In this document: positions 1 to 14,300 of the stretch, one piece after another
How the letters are laid out: every line of letters begins with the position of its first letter
Position numbering within the stretch: the first letter of the stretch is position 1
Source: Alitta virens
Taxonomy: Eukaryota > Annelida > Polychaeta > Phyllodocida > Nereididae
Reading direction: 5' to 3'
DNA length: 64,000 bases
Assembly (NCBI GenBank): GCA_932294295.1
Contig: OW028573.1
Location: forward strand, 53,042,329 to 53,106,328
Made by a program: the position numbers and the translations under genes
Notes under the pieces: generated by a model
Told to the model about the DNA's origin: nothing
Database searches by the model: none
Seen by the model: the letters and a program-made list of their open reading frames with translations, nothing else

Positions 1-507
1 AGACAAAAAAAATTAAATTACTTTCATACAACTGCACATTGCACATTCTGTCGTCACTCTAGCAGTTTTTAACTGCATGTATCTTAATGAAATATATTTG
101 TATGTGTCTGGCCAGCAGAGACCCATTGTTTTGCAACCATAAAGACAGTTTAACACTACTGATAGATAAATGTGCTTTCTGTCAAAGAAAATTATTATAC
201 GTAAGTCTAGATAGTTCCCCCATAGTAATCAGGAGTGCTGGAAGTTAGCAGGGTCACCTCTTTGTAGGTTTTGTCTGTGAAATAATTAAGGAAACTATTC
301 GTAACTATAAAAACATATGACATGGAGTATTATCATGAATGTCAATATGAAACAAATGAATTTTAATGGCCACACAATTATAATATACTGGAGGGACAAT
401 TATAGTTAATTATATAGGCTCTGGTAGACACAATAATTCAGGTTATATAAAATTATAAGTGCACTGATTAAATAATATTGTTCTTTAACTAAACAGCAAA
501 CATTACG

Positions 508-1459
<952 letters not shown>

Positions 1460-1469
1460 ATTTGAAGAC

Positions 1470-2189
1470 CTACAAGGAAAACACATGGTACACAATTTAA
1501 ATGTTAACGTTTAGATATATATAACATACACACCAAGCCAACTGAGCGATAGTATCATACATCTGTAGGTGACATTATCATAATGATTATATATATCTGC
1601 GAGCAATGTTTGTAAGAGCTCTACCAAGAGATATATATATATATATATATATCATTACATAACGACTAATGTACGGTGACTGTGTTGTACATTGTGGTGT
1701 CTGTCACTGCGCATAATAATATATATGGCTTTTATTGACATTGATTCATATCAGAAAAGATACATTTGTCACATATAACTACAGCTCTACTCACTAAATC
1801 TAACTAAAGCTACACCAGTCTACAGAAATATGCTATACAGGTTCTCATTATTTTATACATAAATCATATGCTAAATATAGCTAAAAATTCAAGGTAATAA
1901 TATCCTTACAGTAGGATTTACATAAAACATAAATCACACATCAACCAGTGAAGCATTTAACAAAAATACTGATCACAACATAAAATAAGATTAAAATTTT
2001 TATAATTATATAAAAAAATACTGATAATAATATCACAATACAAATTAAAATTTGCAGTTTACATATAGGTTTCATATGAAATATGGGAGAGAAAAATACC
2101 AGGCAACATTGCGCTGACCCTGGCATTTTGACTCATCTAATTTATGATGGCAGTTGTCAAAGGAAGTGGCATGTCAGAGGCGCCCAGTG
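1470..2189. other. Gene-free stretch between CCDC28 and a LINE remnant
   Basis: No coding exon is recognised. There is an (AT)n microsatellite at 1631-1652 and otherwise AT-rich sequence. Part of it may be the 3' untranslated end of the adjacent minus-strand LINE remnant. An upstream CCDC28 exon could be hidden here. Confidence 0.5.
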
Positions 2190-3393
2190 GAAATTTAAGT
2201 CTACATTACTTTATTTAGGAAATTACCAAGAGCATATATCATTTCAGGTTCTTTATTTGACATCAATGATTTAAATTGTTGTGTTTTATCTAAGTTATGG
2301 AAATTTGGTATCAGGCTAGTTGCTTTTAGGATTAATTGATTTCTTGGTCCTGCATGATTGTTACAGATTAAGAGGAAATGTAGTTCATCTTCTACATCAT
2401 TACTATCACATTTATTACATTTTCTTTCTTCTAATGATATTTTGGGGGTCTCGTGTCTTCCGGTTTCAATTTTGAGGTTATGTGAGCAAAGTTTAAATCT
2501 CGCTATGTTATTATATGTTCTCTTGGGGAGGTTAAGATTTAGATAAGGTTCAAAGCAATAAGTATTTTTAAATAATTTATATGTTCTTAGTTTTGGGTGC
2601 TTCTCAGAGTCATTAATCTCACTAAGGATTCTTGATTGTTCAATTTCATACAGTTTAAGTTTGATTTCAGTGACCAGAGTGTCTGGCTCCTTTGATTCCC
2701 AACTATTTATATTACATTCATTTATGATATGTATTGTTTTATTGTACCAGTTGCTCTGACCCTTCAGGTGTAGAAATTCTTGAATTTTGAGGCATTTATA
2801 TAGGATGTCATAGGATGGCAGTGTCATTAGTCTTCCCCAGTACTTAATCACGTTTATCTTTTGTCTAACCATAAGAGGAAACCTGCCTGTCTCAGCATAC
2901 ACAGCTAAAGTTGGGGTTTGTTTCTTACACCTAACAAACTTTTAAGATATCTAATTTGTAATTTCTCCATGTCATTGTGTTGTTTACCCATACACCATAA
3001 CATGCTATTGTATTCAAGGATTGGCAGAATATATAGCTATCAAACATCTTGATAGCAAGTGATGGGGGTATGTAGCCAAGGGATGGTTTTATTCTACTTA
3101 GGAGTGCAAATAGTGCCTTTTGCGCTTGGGTATTGTCTCTGGTAGAACTCTATGTGAATTTAGAACATGGCCTAAGTATTTATATGAATTAACAATTTCA
3201 ATATTTTGGTAGTTGTACCTAAAGTCTACAGTACATTTAGTCATAATTTTCATGACTTTTGTTTTAGAAGTGTTAACAATAAGGTGCCATTTTGCACAAA
3301 AATTATGTAAAGAATCAATGCTATTTTGTAGTCCGGTAGCAGAGCCAGATATGAGGACTATATCATCTGCATAAAGCCTATTAAAGGAGGTGT
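2190..3393 (-). mobile_element. Truncated non-LTR retrotransposon (RT end and C-terminal region)
   Basis: Read on the minus strand, 3390-2900 carries remains of a reverse transcriptase, including LYADDIVLISGS (the YADD catalytic box near 3385) and SYKYLGH, interrupted by frame breaks. From 2902 to 2201 a 233-residue open frame encodes the region after the RT. It contains a CNKC...ELHFLLIC zinc-type motif seen at the C-terminus of many jockey- and CR1-like LINE proteins. The 5' part (endonuclease and first half of the RT) is absent, as usual for 5'-truncated insertions. A second copy of a related element lies at 17297-18473. The clade is not settled. Not functional. Confidence 0.8.
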
Positions 3394-3730
3394 AATAATG
3401 CTGTCAGAACTGATGAACTCTCACTCGCACTATCACAATTTCACGAATCTGCTAGCTAGATCTACTCACATTATGACGGCAATGAAACCACTGGCGCACG
3501 GGAGTGACCTTACAAAGACTTTAGCTGATTTATGGTGAAGTAAATGAAAGCCACTTCAAATCGTCAATGTTGTGGAAATGACAACTTGATGTAGTTGCAA
3601 TTCCAGAGGTGGCGTCGTTGCTGCAGCGACTGTGCGCCCTCTTGCGAAATAAGCACGAACTTCACCAAAGCTCATTTTTAGGAGCCAAACTCAAAAGGAA
3701 AACCTAGGGAAGTGGGCACGTTTAGTTGAA
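3394..3730. other. Region upstream of ANAPC2
   Basis: No exon recognised. It must contain the ANAPC2 promoter or 5' UTR, because the start codon is in the first coding exon at 3731. No TATA box or clear initiator was identified by eye. Confidence 0.4.
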
Positions 3731-6700
3731 ATGGGAGACGACTTGAGAACAGCTTGGCTGTTTATGGAGCGCCTTCTTTCCAGGGTGTCAACGGAGGTAA
3801 TGAACGTAGATTATGGTAGATATACAAGCCTTTTCACTGGGCATAAACAATTTCACCACTCTCCATTGACTCCAATCATGTTTCAATTTCACTCCTCGAC
3901 AATGATCCTGCTCTATTGATCTACACAGGATCTTATTAAACTACATATTAAATTACGTATTGATAGCAAGCACACCTATTCAGTATAAAATTGTAGATAT
4001 ATATATAATAATGACTGTCCTGATATTACACATCTGCTTTGCCGCGCTGTGACAATATTCAATAATTAATTTCCCACAGAGTGCTTGAAATGCTCAACAG
4101 TGAAATAGTAAGTGGTCGTAAGAGCTTGAAAGGAGATGGGGGGGGGGGGGGGTCCCACTGGGGTCTAGTAGAGTGGTCCAGGTAATGATTGGTCTGTAAA
4201 TTAACTCGCTGGTCCACTAAGAAAACCTTTTCCACGCTATGTCCAAAAATTCTCTTTTGGTATAATGAATGACATGTATATATACATCACTAACGGCACT
4301 ATGAGAGTGGTCGATTTAGGAATTAAAAAACAATTAGCGATCGTTCAGCCAATCAGACATAGCAATTCATCAAAAGATGGGCCCACTAAACATTGCGAAG
4401 GCGTTGCTACACATTTTATTCAGACTGCAAGTTTTCTTAGTGTGGTTCGTAATCACAAGTGTCCACCACTCCAACTCCATATGGTCCCCTTGTCATATCA
4501 GCTGGTCCACTACCACTGGTCCTGTTACTTCACTGACTTCGAGTGATTATATTCATTTTCAGGAAGATGTGCATGTTGACCAAGTTCGAGCTGCTGTGAA
4601 AGTTCTTGAACTGAATGGCGTTGATGTCATCGTTGAGTGGTTCCTGGAGACTTTTAAGCAAGATTTGTACAACACAGTAGCGCCAAACTTCTGGAAGAAC
4701 TTTCAGGGCGTGGTCCCTACTGAAAATGTCCTGTCACATGTTTGTCGGGCTTTTGAAAATCTATATGCTCATCTCAAGTCCTACAATGTACCATTTGAGA
4801 GATTGGCAGGCATTCAAGACCTCCTACCCCACAAGAAACCATTAGACACCAAAGCTGAGGCCCAGCTGTTGCTGAAGGCTGTAGTTTTCTCTAGCACTAC
4901 CAAGTCATTTCAAGATGCCATGTTGGAGTTTTACTCGCAAGCCTTCAAAGCATTTGACTCATCAACCACTGATTCTCAAGGTAAGTGGTTGCATTTTGTT
5001 GAAATGTGTGAGAATGAATAATTATAGTTCCTGACCAATGCATTGTCTATGTGAATCAATTGTCTTTATTTGATAGATGAGAGCGGAGAAGAGGCTGATT
5101 TGTTAAGCTGCAACGGATGTAATAAAGAAAAAGATGTCTGTGTTTGTCAGCAGATTATCCAAGCATTCCACCATTTGAATTCTCACTTGTAAGTATTATA
5201 AGGTTTGGTTGTTTTCTACTGTAAATTCCAGTGACTAGTAGGGTTGTGATGATTCACCGATTAGCGTCGCTAAAGGCTTATGATTAAATGCATCGATTCT
5301 GAACTGACAAAAATCTATTCTGAGCGATATGCGCGTGGTCGAGCACTCTCAAAAAATATCCAGAGAATATGGAAAGTGTACTAGTCTACACGGCACAAAT
5401 TCCCACTAATTGCAATTGAACTGGTCATTGAAACTTCAAGCTGGGCTGTATATGGCTTTATCAATAGCAATTGTACTAGGGGTTTAGTTTGTTCCGTTGT
5501 TCTGGTCACTGAAAGTCAATTGCTGTTGTAGGAGTGTCACACTGAAGAAGCATTTGAGCCCTCCCACTTTTCAATGAGTAAATTATAAGAGAAAAGAAAA
5601 AAAAAAAGCACAAATACATTCATAGAATAGGCCTATCTATATTTAAGTCGGCTTTTCCAATTTTATTTGAACTATGATGAAGAGAAGGCAGTGACATGCA
5701 GTTAAATGACCAAGGCAAATGGTTACTGAAAGGGGTTAAATTAATAAATATAAAAAATCATAGAAGAATCAATGCAAAGAATTTAGGTATATTATTAATA
5801 ATTTAAGTAACATTGACTAAGATATTCAGTAATGCAGAGATAATGATTTTGGTTAATATTATACATAAACATCTTCAATAAACTCGTCTTTTAGAGGGTG
5901 AATGCTTTCATTTGAATGGTGTATCTTGTACCAAGTTCAAGTTAAAAGATCAACCAGCAATTGTAAGAGGCTCGAATCCAAAATATTTCCGATTGATTGA
6001 TTCACCTGCCAAAACCGATTTCCCAACCCAAGTGGCTAGGCATCAAAAAATTTAAACTAAAACGGCCAAAAATTATTGTGGTTTTAGGTAATCTGGTATG
6101 ACATTGAAAGTTGCTTTCATTATCACCCTTTGATTTGTTTTTTAGACGTGAGCTAGGGCTCCTTGAACGTTTGTCTGGGGAAGCTGTATCCTGCATCATT
6201 CATCACAGAATTCACCAACATGTTGAACACACCTGCAAAGGCAACTTTGAGCAAACTTATTTGGAATTACTGGAGCAGGTAAGCCGAAATATTGCAGAGC
6301 CCAGGGCCCCAGGCCAGTCCATTCATAAGGAAATGGACAGGAAAATTTTCATTGAGGGCCAAGGCAGTTATATAATGGAACTAAGGAGCCATTCTTATGG
6401 AAGTAGTCCTAATTGTATGTATTGCTTATTAGAGACTACATCAGTGTTCTTAATTCTCTGTTTCAGTGGTTGGACAGTAAAGTTGTAGGATGGCTTCAAC
6501 TGTTGTATGACACCAGCAAGACAGATGGTGGAACATCTTCAAAGATTTCTGCTCACAAAGGGAGACTGTATCATTTCATGTACAATATCTATGCCAGCAC
6601 TCGTATCCAAGAATTATTTAACATCATAATTGAGTATCCCGAGTCTGAACCTGCGCTGATTGATTTGAAAATATGCCTGGAAAAGACAAGTCTACGTGGT

Positions 6701-9484
6701 GATCTTGTATCAAGTCTGAAGACTGCATTGGAAACTAGATTGTTGCACCCAGGTAATTAGAAACTGGTTTTTTGGGATTTACTTTGCGGTAATTTTAAAA
6801 TGATGTATAGTTGGTGACATAATATTTTAATTTTTCAATTGCAATTATTCAGGTGTTAATACAGTGGATATCTTGACTGCCTACATTTCTGCAATAAGAG
6901 CTCTTCGCGTTTTGGACCCCACAGGTGTGCTTTTGGAAAGAGTTTGCGAACCTGTGAGGAAATATCTTCGGTATGTCATAAGGTTCAAAGTGATAAAACG
7001 TCTATTTCAGGTATGTTGGCTTCCTAGTAGTCGCCAGTCAAATGAAAACCACTGGAATAATTTGATATTGCTTGCAGATGTAGAGAAGACACTGTCAGGT
7101 GTATCGTTTCAAGCTTAACAGAAGATTCAAGCAGTGAACTGTCTGATGAACTGATCAAAGGACAACCGCTGGTGCTTGATGACAGTTACCATGAGGATGA
7201 AGATGTAGAACACTGGGAGTCGTGGCAACCAGACCCAGTTGATGCTGACCATGGTGAGTCGATCTTTAAAATATCTTCGAATTGTTTGTGTGATCTTCAG
7301 AGAGAACAGTTGTGTGCCACTTATGGTTCTAAGTTAAAGGGGTTAATTATGAATTATGGTAAATGTGTAGATTGGGCTGAAATTTTGCAACCTTAATTGA
7401 GATGTGACATTATTCTTAAATTGGCCTTGAGAAGGTTCTATTAGATTTACAGAAATACTCTCTTGTATCAGAGTGGCTGTGGTCCTAATTGAAACATTGC
7501 ATTTTATCCAGGGAGTCTGGGCACAAGCAGAAGAGGATCGGACATCATCAGCATGTTGGTCAACATTTACGGTAGTAAAGAACTGTTCGTGAAAGAATAC
7601 GGCAACCTGCTGGCAGACAGAATTTTGACTCATTTCAATTATGACACTGAAAAGGAAATCCGGTATTTGGAATTACTGAAGCTTCGATTTGGGGAATCTC
7701 AGTTGCACTTCTGCGAAGTGATGCTGAAAGATGTGGGAGATTCACGTCGCATCAATCACAGAATTGATGAGCTGATCAATCAAGCGAGAATAAAGAAGGA
7801 GAAAAAAGAACCAATAGAAGACATTGTCGATCTAGAAAACAGACCAGAGGAGGAAGATGATGGGAATGTAGGTTATGTTTCTATTATGGGATAACGAGTA
7901 CACTTAATTGGTCTGTAATTGCATAATTATGGTTCCCCTTCTTTTGTGATCCAGGTAATACCTGTCAACTGCATGATACTCTCAGCGCAGTTTTGGCCAA
8001 GCTTCAGAGAAGAAAAACTTGAATTACCAGAATTGTTTCAAAAATCTCTGGACAAATACACCAAACATTTTGAAACGCTGAAAGGCAATAGGTCTCTTAA
8101 TTGGAAAAGTCATCTAGGTAAGATGTCAAATTTGCTTTCTGTTTAATAGTGTTCATAATACTAATAGGAAAAAGTGCAGTATAGCGGACCCAACTTTATT
8201 ACTATAAATTTAGCGAGCCTCGTTGCTATACATATGACGTCAAAGCCTGGATTCAATAATGACTTCACAAAAACAGCGGCGGTTTTAATTTTTTCACGGC
8301 AAGACCGCTGTTTATTTTTTATTGGCCCCCAAACCCTGCTACTTTTCACAAATGTTATTCTTGTTGTGCTAGAACTTCAAAACTTGGTGAGTGCTCAGTG
8401 TTGTTCAAAATGATGGTATATTTTATATTCTATGGACGCCAAATATGGGCATAAATTTTGGTCCGCTATACTGCACTAAACCCCACCAATATTTTAGAAA
8501 ATAGTTGAAAATATTTATACATCATGTTATTTTCAGGTCTGGTAACCATTGAACTGGAATTGAAGGATCGAAAGCTGGAACTGATTGTGTCACCAGTGCA
8601 TGCAACAATAATTTGGCATTTCCAAGAAAAAAGTAAGCGTGTACCACTTTGCTTTCTAGATTTGCTAATTACTGGTTTCAAAAAAAAGTTTAACTAATGT
8701 GTTTATGATTGTACTTGTGAAAATTTGGGAGTTTATTAATTGTATTTTCAGACAGGTGGAATGTGGAGGAACTAAGTTCTGTTATGCACATGCCTACTGC
8801 GGCAATCAGAAGAAAAATAGCTTTCTGGCAAAGTCATGGTTTACTAAAAGAAGAAGCGACAGATACTTTCTTGCTGGTTGAGGAACACAAAGGAAGCAGA
8901 CCTGTGGAAGTTGTTATTGTGGAAGAGGATGAGAGTGAGTCCGCCATGGCATCTGCATCTGACCAGAGAGAAGAAGAGATGCAGGTTTGTATACACTGAT
9001 TGCATTGATGTATATTGTTGCAAGCGTGACTAATGAAGTGCAATGAATAGTTCTGTACATAAAATAGGGGAGAATTTTGCAAAAGCAGTAAACTACTGCA
9101 CTGAAAAATTCTGAGTTTGCAAACTAATTGCAAAGCTCCAAATATTAAACTGGATACTGTAATTATACGGATACGGCCCTGGGTTTAGCAATTGCTATGT
9201 ATAGGTAAATTTAAATGAGATGCCGAAAAAATATAGATATAAACTTGTATAAATATATCTCTTTTTTTTTACAGGTTATATGGTCATACATCGTGGGAAT
9301 GCTGACAAACTTGGAATCACTACCTTTGGACAGGATTCATTCTATGCTGAAAATGTTTGCGATGCAAGGACCTAGTTCAGAGTGCAGTATCAGTGAGCTG
9401 AAGGCTTTTCTGGACAGGAAAGTGAAGGATCAAAAACTTTTGTGCACATCTGGAATTTACAGGTTGCCAAAACCTGGATCATGA
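3731..9484 (+). CDS. ANAPC2: Anaphase-promoting complex subunit 2 (cullin-like scaffold)
   Basis: Twelve coding exons (3731-3796, 4563-4980, 5077-5188, 6146-6278, 6467-6752, 6853-6970, 7078-7253, 7512-7867, 7955-8117, 8537-8632, 8752-8984, 9275-9484) join in frame into about 788 residues, against about 820 in human. APC2 is the cullin-like subunit that pairs with the RING subunit APC11 in the APC/C ubiquitin ligase. Diagnostic segments include ALETRLLHPGVNT and YISAIRALRVLDP, the cullin-domain core IYGSKELFVKEYGNLLADRI, LLKLRFGESQLHFCEVMLKD, and the C-terminal winged-helix end WSYIVGMLTNLESLPLDRIH...GIYRLPKPGS. Every junction is GT-AG with correct phase. The first 22 residues are poorly conserved, so the start is the least certain part. 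The gene lies upstream of, and parallel to, a TROAP-like gene. Introns hold a poly-G run and a MITE. Confidence 0.97.
4138..4152 (+). repeat. Poly-G tract (15 G)
   Basis: Uninterrupted run of 15 G in ANAPC2 intron 1. It could form a quadruplex-like structure, but runs of this length are also common sites of assembly error. Confidence 0.8.
8173..8477. mobile_element. 305-bp MITE in ANAPC2 intron 9
   Basis: The stretch begins AGTGCAGTATAGCGGACC and ends with its exact reverse complement; the inverted match continues imperfectly inwards (ACTTTAT against ATAAATTTT). There is no coding capacity. The CAGTATAGCGGACC-type end resembles Tc1/mariner-derived MITEs, but no TA target duplication is evident at the chosen borders. 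It also contains the palindrome TGACGTCA near 8235. It lies inside the intron and does not touch the splice sites. Confidence 0.8.
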
Positions 9485-10071
9485 ACATTTGGTGGTGTGA
9501 TTTTACATTGGTGTATTATATGTGCATATAAAATTACTGTACCAGATTAATGAGTTTTTTTATCTTGGCTTTGCGGTGGCTTTCCAAAAAGAAGTATGCT
9601 GTGTTCAATTTCCAAGCTCTGTAGATGATTATAACTGATATCACAGATCATGTACATGGGTGATCAATTATGCCAATGCAAATGAAGTGACTTTGATAAG
9701 CGGATGTGCAATGCTACTGAGATTGTGGACCCAGATAAATTTATACTCTATGTATATTAGAGTCACTGTACCTAATTGCGTGATTATAGGTAGTGACCGA
9801 TCCCAATACACAACTGGTGCCCAAGGTAGATAAAAATAATAATAATTCTATTTTGATGTATACAGTGATGCAATGTCAGTAAAACCTTATAAATGTAAGC
9901 AGTTGTAGATTTATGCAGCAGGTTTTCACGGCCCTGACGGATCATTCATTTGGGGTGATTTGCTAGAGTAACACGAGATGTCAGCATTAGTCAGTACAGG
10001 GTTTGGAATTTTTCCGGCAGATGCCGCGACTGACGTTGAAAATTTTGTAAAGTGCAATCTTATTGGCTGAG
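9485..10071. other. 3' flank of ANAPC2
   Basis: No gene recognised. Presumably holds the ANAPC2 3' UTR; no canonical AATAAA was seen close to the stop codon. Contains an AAT-rich microsatellite-like stretch near 9830. Confidence 0.4.
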
Positions 10072-10177
10072 GAGTTGAATGTCGTAAACTTCCGGCGAGA
10101 AATGTCATTGGCAGTTTCAGATGTGAAGTCGAGGGGCCGGGAAATTCAATTTTGCTTAACTTTAGTGAGGGATATTT
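10072..10177 (+). promoter_or_regulatory. Candidate TROAP promoter and untranslated first exon
   Basis: Two inverted CCAAT boxes (ATTGG) lie at 10072-10076 and 10107-10111, 35 bp apart. A consensus splice donor (GTAAGT from 10178) follows, and the next usable acceptor on this strand is at 11380, just before the TROAP start-codon exon. Paired CCAAT boxes are typical of G2/M genes driven by NF-Y, the known class of vertebrate TROAP. A TTTGAA motif at 10196 resembles a CHR element but lies beyond the donor. The transcription start is inferred, not seen. Confidence 0.4.
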
Positions 10178-10589
10178 GTAAGTACATCGGTGATGTTTGA
10201 AGTTTGCTGCTTTCAAATGCCAGTTCATCGGGTTTACTCGCTTTTAGCATCAATACTTTTTAGTTTAATACCGGGGAAAGCGCGTTCACAGGAGAGTTCT
10301 GATTTGGGCTACTCAACTTAGAAGTTTAAATCCCCGGCGTGTTGTGACATTTGAATTGTAAACAACGTCGTGCGTTCGTCGGCCAATTCCAAGACATGGA
10401 GGAGCTTGACTTTTGAATTTCAATGTTGAACTATAAATATGTAAATATAATACTAGTACCACCTTTGATGTAGTAGACACTACTGCCACTAGACAGTGCC
10501 ACGTACGTTACGTACGCGCATATTACTGTTCTTAAGACTTAGGTCCACAGAGGAGAGGACTGTTGTACAGTACGCTTGTTCGTCAGTGG

Positions 10590-10674
10590 CACGGACCCTA
10601 GCCTCACTATAGTGGGCTATTTAGACTATAAATATACACTATCGCCCACACGCACAGTGAGGCTAGGGTCCGTG
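10590..10674. mobile_element. 85-bp hairpin MITE with 8-bp target duplication
   Basis: Perfect 18-bp inverted ends (CACGGACCCTAGCCTCAC and its reverse complement) enclose about 49 bp, flanked on both sides by GTCAGTGG (10582-10589 and 10675-10682). An 8-bp duplication fits the hAT superfamily. The single strand would fold into an almost complete hairpin. It lies in the putative first intron or 5' region of TROAP. Confidence 0.85.
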
Positions 10675-11395
10675 GTCAGTGGCACATATTTTATCATAAG
10701 GTCATACTGATAAATACGTTTATTACAGTTAAGTTTAATCAAAAGGATTAGTAGTACCGCTAAAACATAGGATCGCAACATACGTACACCGCAATACCCA
10801 ACCCTACTAGTAGTAGTACATAGTAAAAATAGTGACTGATTTTGGCCAACCAGGTCCAGGGATATATGATATATCTATATAATATAAATAAAATGAGTAA
10901 GAGGCCCCATTTTGGCCATTGCCATTGAGCCTCACACATGCTAAAAGACTGGCCCTGTGAGCAGATTAATCCCTAAGCTAGGTCTAGTTGCGTACTGTGT
11001 TAATTGTAATTTGGCTCGCTCGTACTTGCTATAAGATGACCAGCTGGAGATCTACCAGATGTATTGATCAATATTAATTGGGGGATGGGTTCACTGGCCT
11101 GTGTTCTTTGGGATTGAAAATAAGTATTCCAAGCCACTCCTTTTAAGAAAAGATTAAAACTTGAAACAAAATTTTTTTTGTATTTGAGGGTTCATCTCCA
11201 GATCCCCACATAACATCTCTCACTCTGGGTTGATATCTCAAAACCTGCAAGAATCAGGATTCCCAGGATTGCCCACAGTTATCGAGTTCATGATATTTTA
11301 GAAATTTTCTGGCGCTTAACAATTCATAGGTGAAAGTGGGTGGCATTCATATTAATTAATGCTGTGATGTTCTGTTGCAGAAGTAACTGGCAGAT

Positions 11396-14300
11396 ATGTC
11401 TACGAAGAAAGCGAGTTTTGATGAGTATGTATTATATATTTCCTTTGAATTCGTATTCCTTGATTTGTTGATGAAAAGTTTTGTTGGAGCAGTTGTAAAT
11501 TAATTGACAGAAACCGAGGGATGGGAAAGAGCAAGGTTAGGAAAGTTCCAGATTTCAGTAAACTTCATCATCAATGGAATTCAAAATTGGAACAGAGGAA
11601 AGCATTGGGGAAAAGGCCTTGTACAATAGTAAGTGTTGATTTTTCTATTTGCATGAATTTGCATGAATAATTAAGTTAACTATGATGTCAACAAGAAGAG
11701 TGTTCTACAGCTGTAAATCTAGATAAAAATATTGCAGGTTATTATAAAAAGTAATAATTGTTACTTTGCAAATACAGTTTAGTGATTTCTTTTATTTTCT
11801 TCCAGCCTGTTGAATTTGATGTGCTACACGAGCAAGGAACATTTGGAAGAATTAGGTCAGTCATCTGTCTTTTTTTTTACTGTACATGTATAGTTCTTCT
11901 ATGTACCAGGGATGTGATTTTTCCGTTTTTTTCTGGAAATCCGTTTTTTTTGGCATGTGAAATTGACCCTCGTGATTTGTGCAAATTCAATTTTTTGGTT
12001 TTTTTTTGTTTGGGGGGGGGGGAGGGGGAGAAGTGGCCCTGACAACGAGTATCGCCGGACTTGTTCATCCTGACATTTTCAGGTTTTTTTATCACTGAAT
12101 CACATCCCTGATGTACGAAAATTTATCGTTAAAAAGTTTATACCATTGTTTATTTTATTTTACAGTAAGGGCAAAGTAACGCCTGTATCTAAAGTGAGTA
12201 GATCTGCCATAGGAAAGGCAGCAACTTCAGCCGCAAGGAAATCTCCAGGTCCAAGTGAGCATATTAAGAAAAACATTGCATTTATTTTGGTAAACAAACA
12301 CAGGTAACATGTATGAAAGATGGAATATGAAAAGTTGAACCTGTTTTTAAATTATAATGGTGCTGTGAAAATTTGTTCTGTTAACCTTAAAAAAAAAAAA
12401 AAAAATGAAATAATCTATTCAAATAGGTCTGCTCAGTGAAAAGAGTTCAGCAAGACACCAGTCCTTACTCTCTTATTACTCATTTTGCTTTTCAGACAAA
12501 GAAGATAATCACTGACTTGTTCAATAAATATAACTTTCTCAGAAAAAAAAAACAAAAATCAACTGAATGATAAGGTGTCAAATATACATTAAAACACACT
12601 AAAAATACTGCTGGGATGCATTTTGCTTTAGCCAATCACAGCTAAGGGCGAGAACTTTTTCAGCCAATAGAATTGCAGTATTCTGTCAGAGCCACCTGGT
12701 GGAAATTGAGAGAACCTTCCGTGAAAATCCACTATTCCTGAACCGTATTCCATTAAAACCGGACTTTTTTGTTTTCTCAGTCAAATTTAAGGCAAGCAAA
12801 GATGCACTCAACAGTATCCTGACCGAAGAAGGTATCAGGAATGAGGTCACCCCTCCCAAGTCTTACAGCATGTATTACCGAGCTGGAGAAAATTCAATGG
12901 AGAGTAATTTTAAAACTCCGGTGAGTTGCATAGACTGATCTATTTATTACAAGAGATTCTATTGTGCAATATTGTGTTTGCATGTAGTCTCATAATCATA
13001 TTATTATATATGTTTTATTTTGTGTCCTTTCAAGATGACCTTGCCGAAATCTATGAGAAACCTCACCAATACAACATCGTTAACCTCTGTGGCTGAAGTG
13101 AAGACATTGCCAGGAAGAATTGATGAAACTGAAGGTACGCTTGCCATTTATGCTGGACTAATGTATGATGTTGTTTCTGAACTGGTGGACCAGTGGTAGA
13201 CTACCCCCCAAAATCAGTTGTGTACATATGAGGCTTGAGAGTTATTTTCAATGCATGATATTAATATCATCTTATTTTTAGTGAAATTTGAGGCCAATAG
13301 AGAAGCACTCCGAGGCATTATGAATGAAGAAGGAATAAAAAAGGAAGTTGCAACTCCAAGACATTTCAGCATGTACTGTCGGACTGGACAACCATTGAAC
13401 ACTGCACTTACGCCCGTGAGGATATTATACTTTATCCTCTGAAAATTACAAAACTTAACCATGATTACCATCATAAATAAGTAAAGTGGCACACTATGTG
13501 TAACTTTAATAAGATTGAATTACACAAGATAGTTTTTATAAATTCTGCTTTATTTCTTCATAAAAAAAACTATTTTCTTTGCAGAGCAATATTCTGAAAT
13601 CTGCTAAGAAAATTAAAGCTAAAACTCCCCAGAAGGTAGAAGATAATTCTAGTCATCCAGATGGTGAGTGATTTGGGCTCGTTTTTTATTGGTTGCTTCT
13701 ACTGAGTACTCTATATGGTAATGACTTTAAAATGGTTATAACTATTCCTGTGATTCCCTTTTTTTTTTCATCAGTTAATTTTGAGGCAAACAAAGATGCC
13801 CTGAATAGCATCTTGAATGAGAAAGGCATCAGTGATGAAGCTTCGACCCCAAAATATTACAGCATGTACTGTCGAACTGGACATCCCTTAAGAACTCCTG
13901 TGAGGAACTGTGTTTATTACCAAAAGTTATTCTGCTTTTACAGAACTAAAATGACACCTAAAAGTTGAAATATGCCACATGAATAAATAAGTTTTTTTTA
14001 CAATTTTAAGCAACAAAGCCAGTCTGTACGCAAGTCCATTTACTACCACGCTGCTACTACCAATGGGAAAGAAATGGCTCAGAAGTATGCAAGACAGCTT
14101 AATCTTGAGAATGTCAGGCCAGAAAAATGTAAGTTTAATTTATTTTAATGTGTGAAAAGTGTTTTTTTGGTTCTGTTGGCATGATAAAACATGACCACTT
14201 AACCCAACAGCAAAAAACTTCACAAACACATCGATTGCATTGTGTCCTAGTTATGATACTTATATATGAAGGATATACATGTATGAAGTAACTAAACCAC

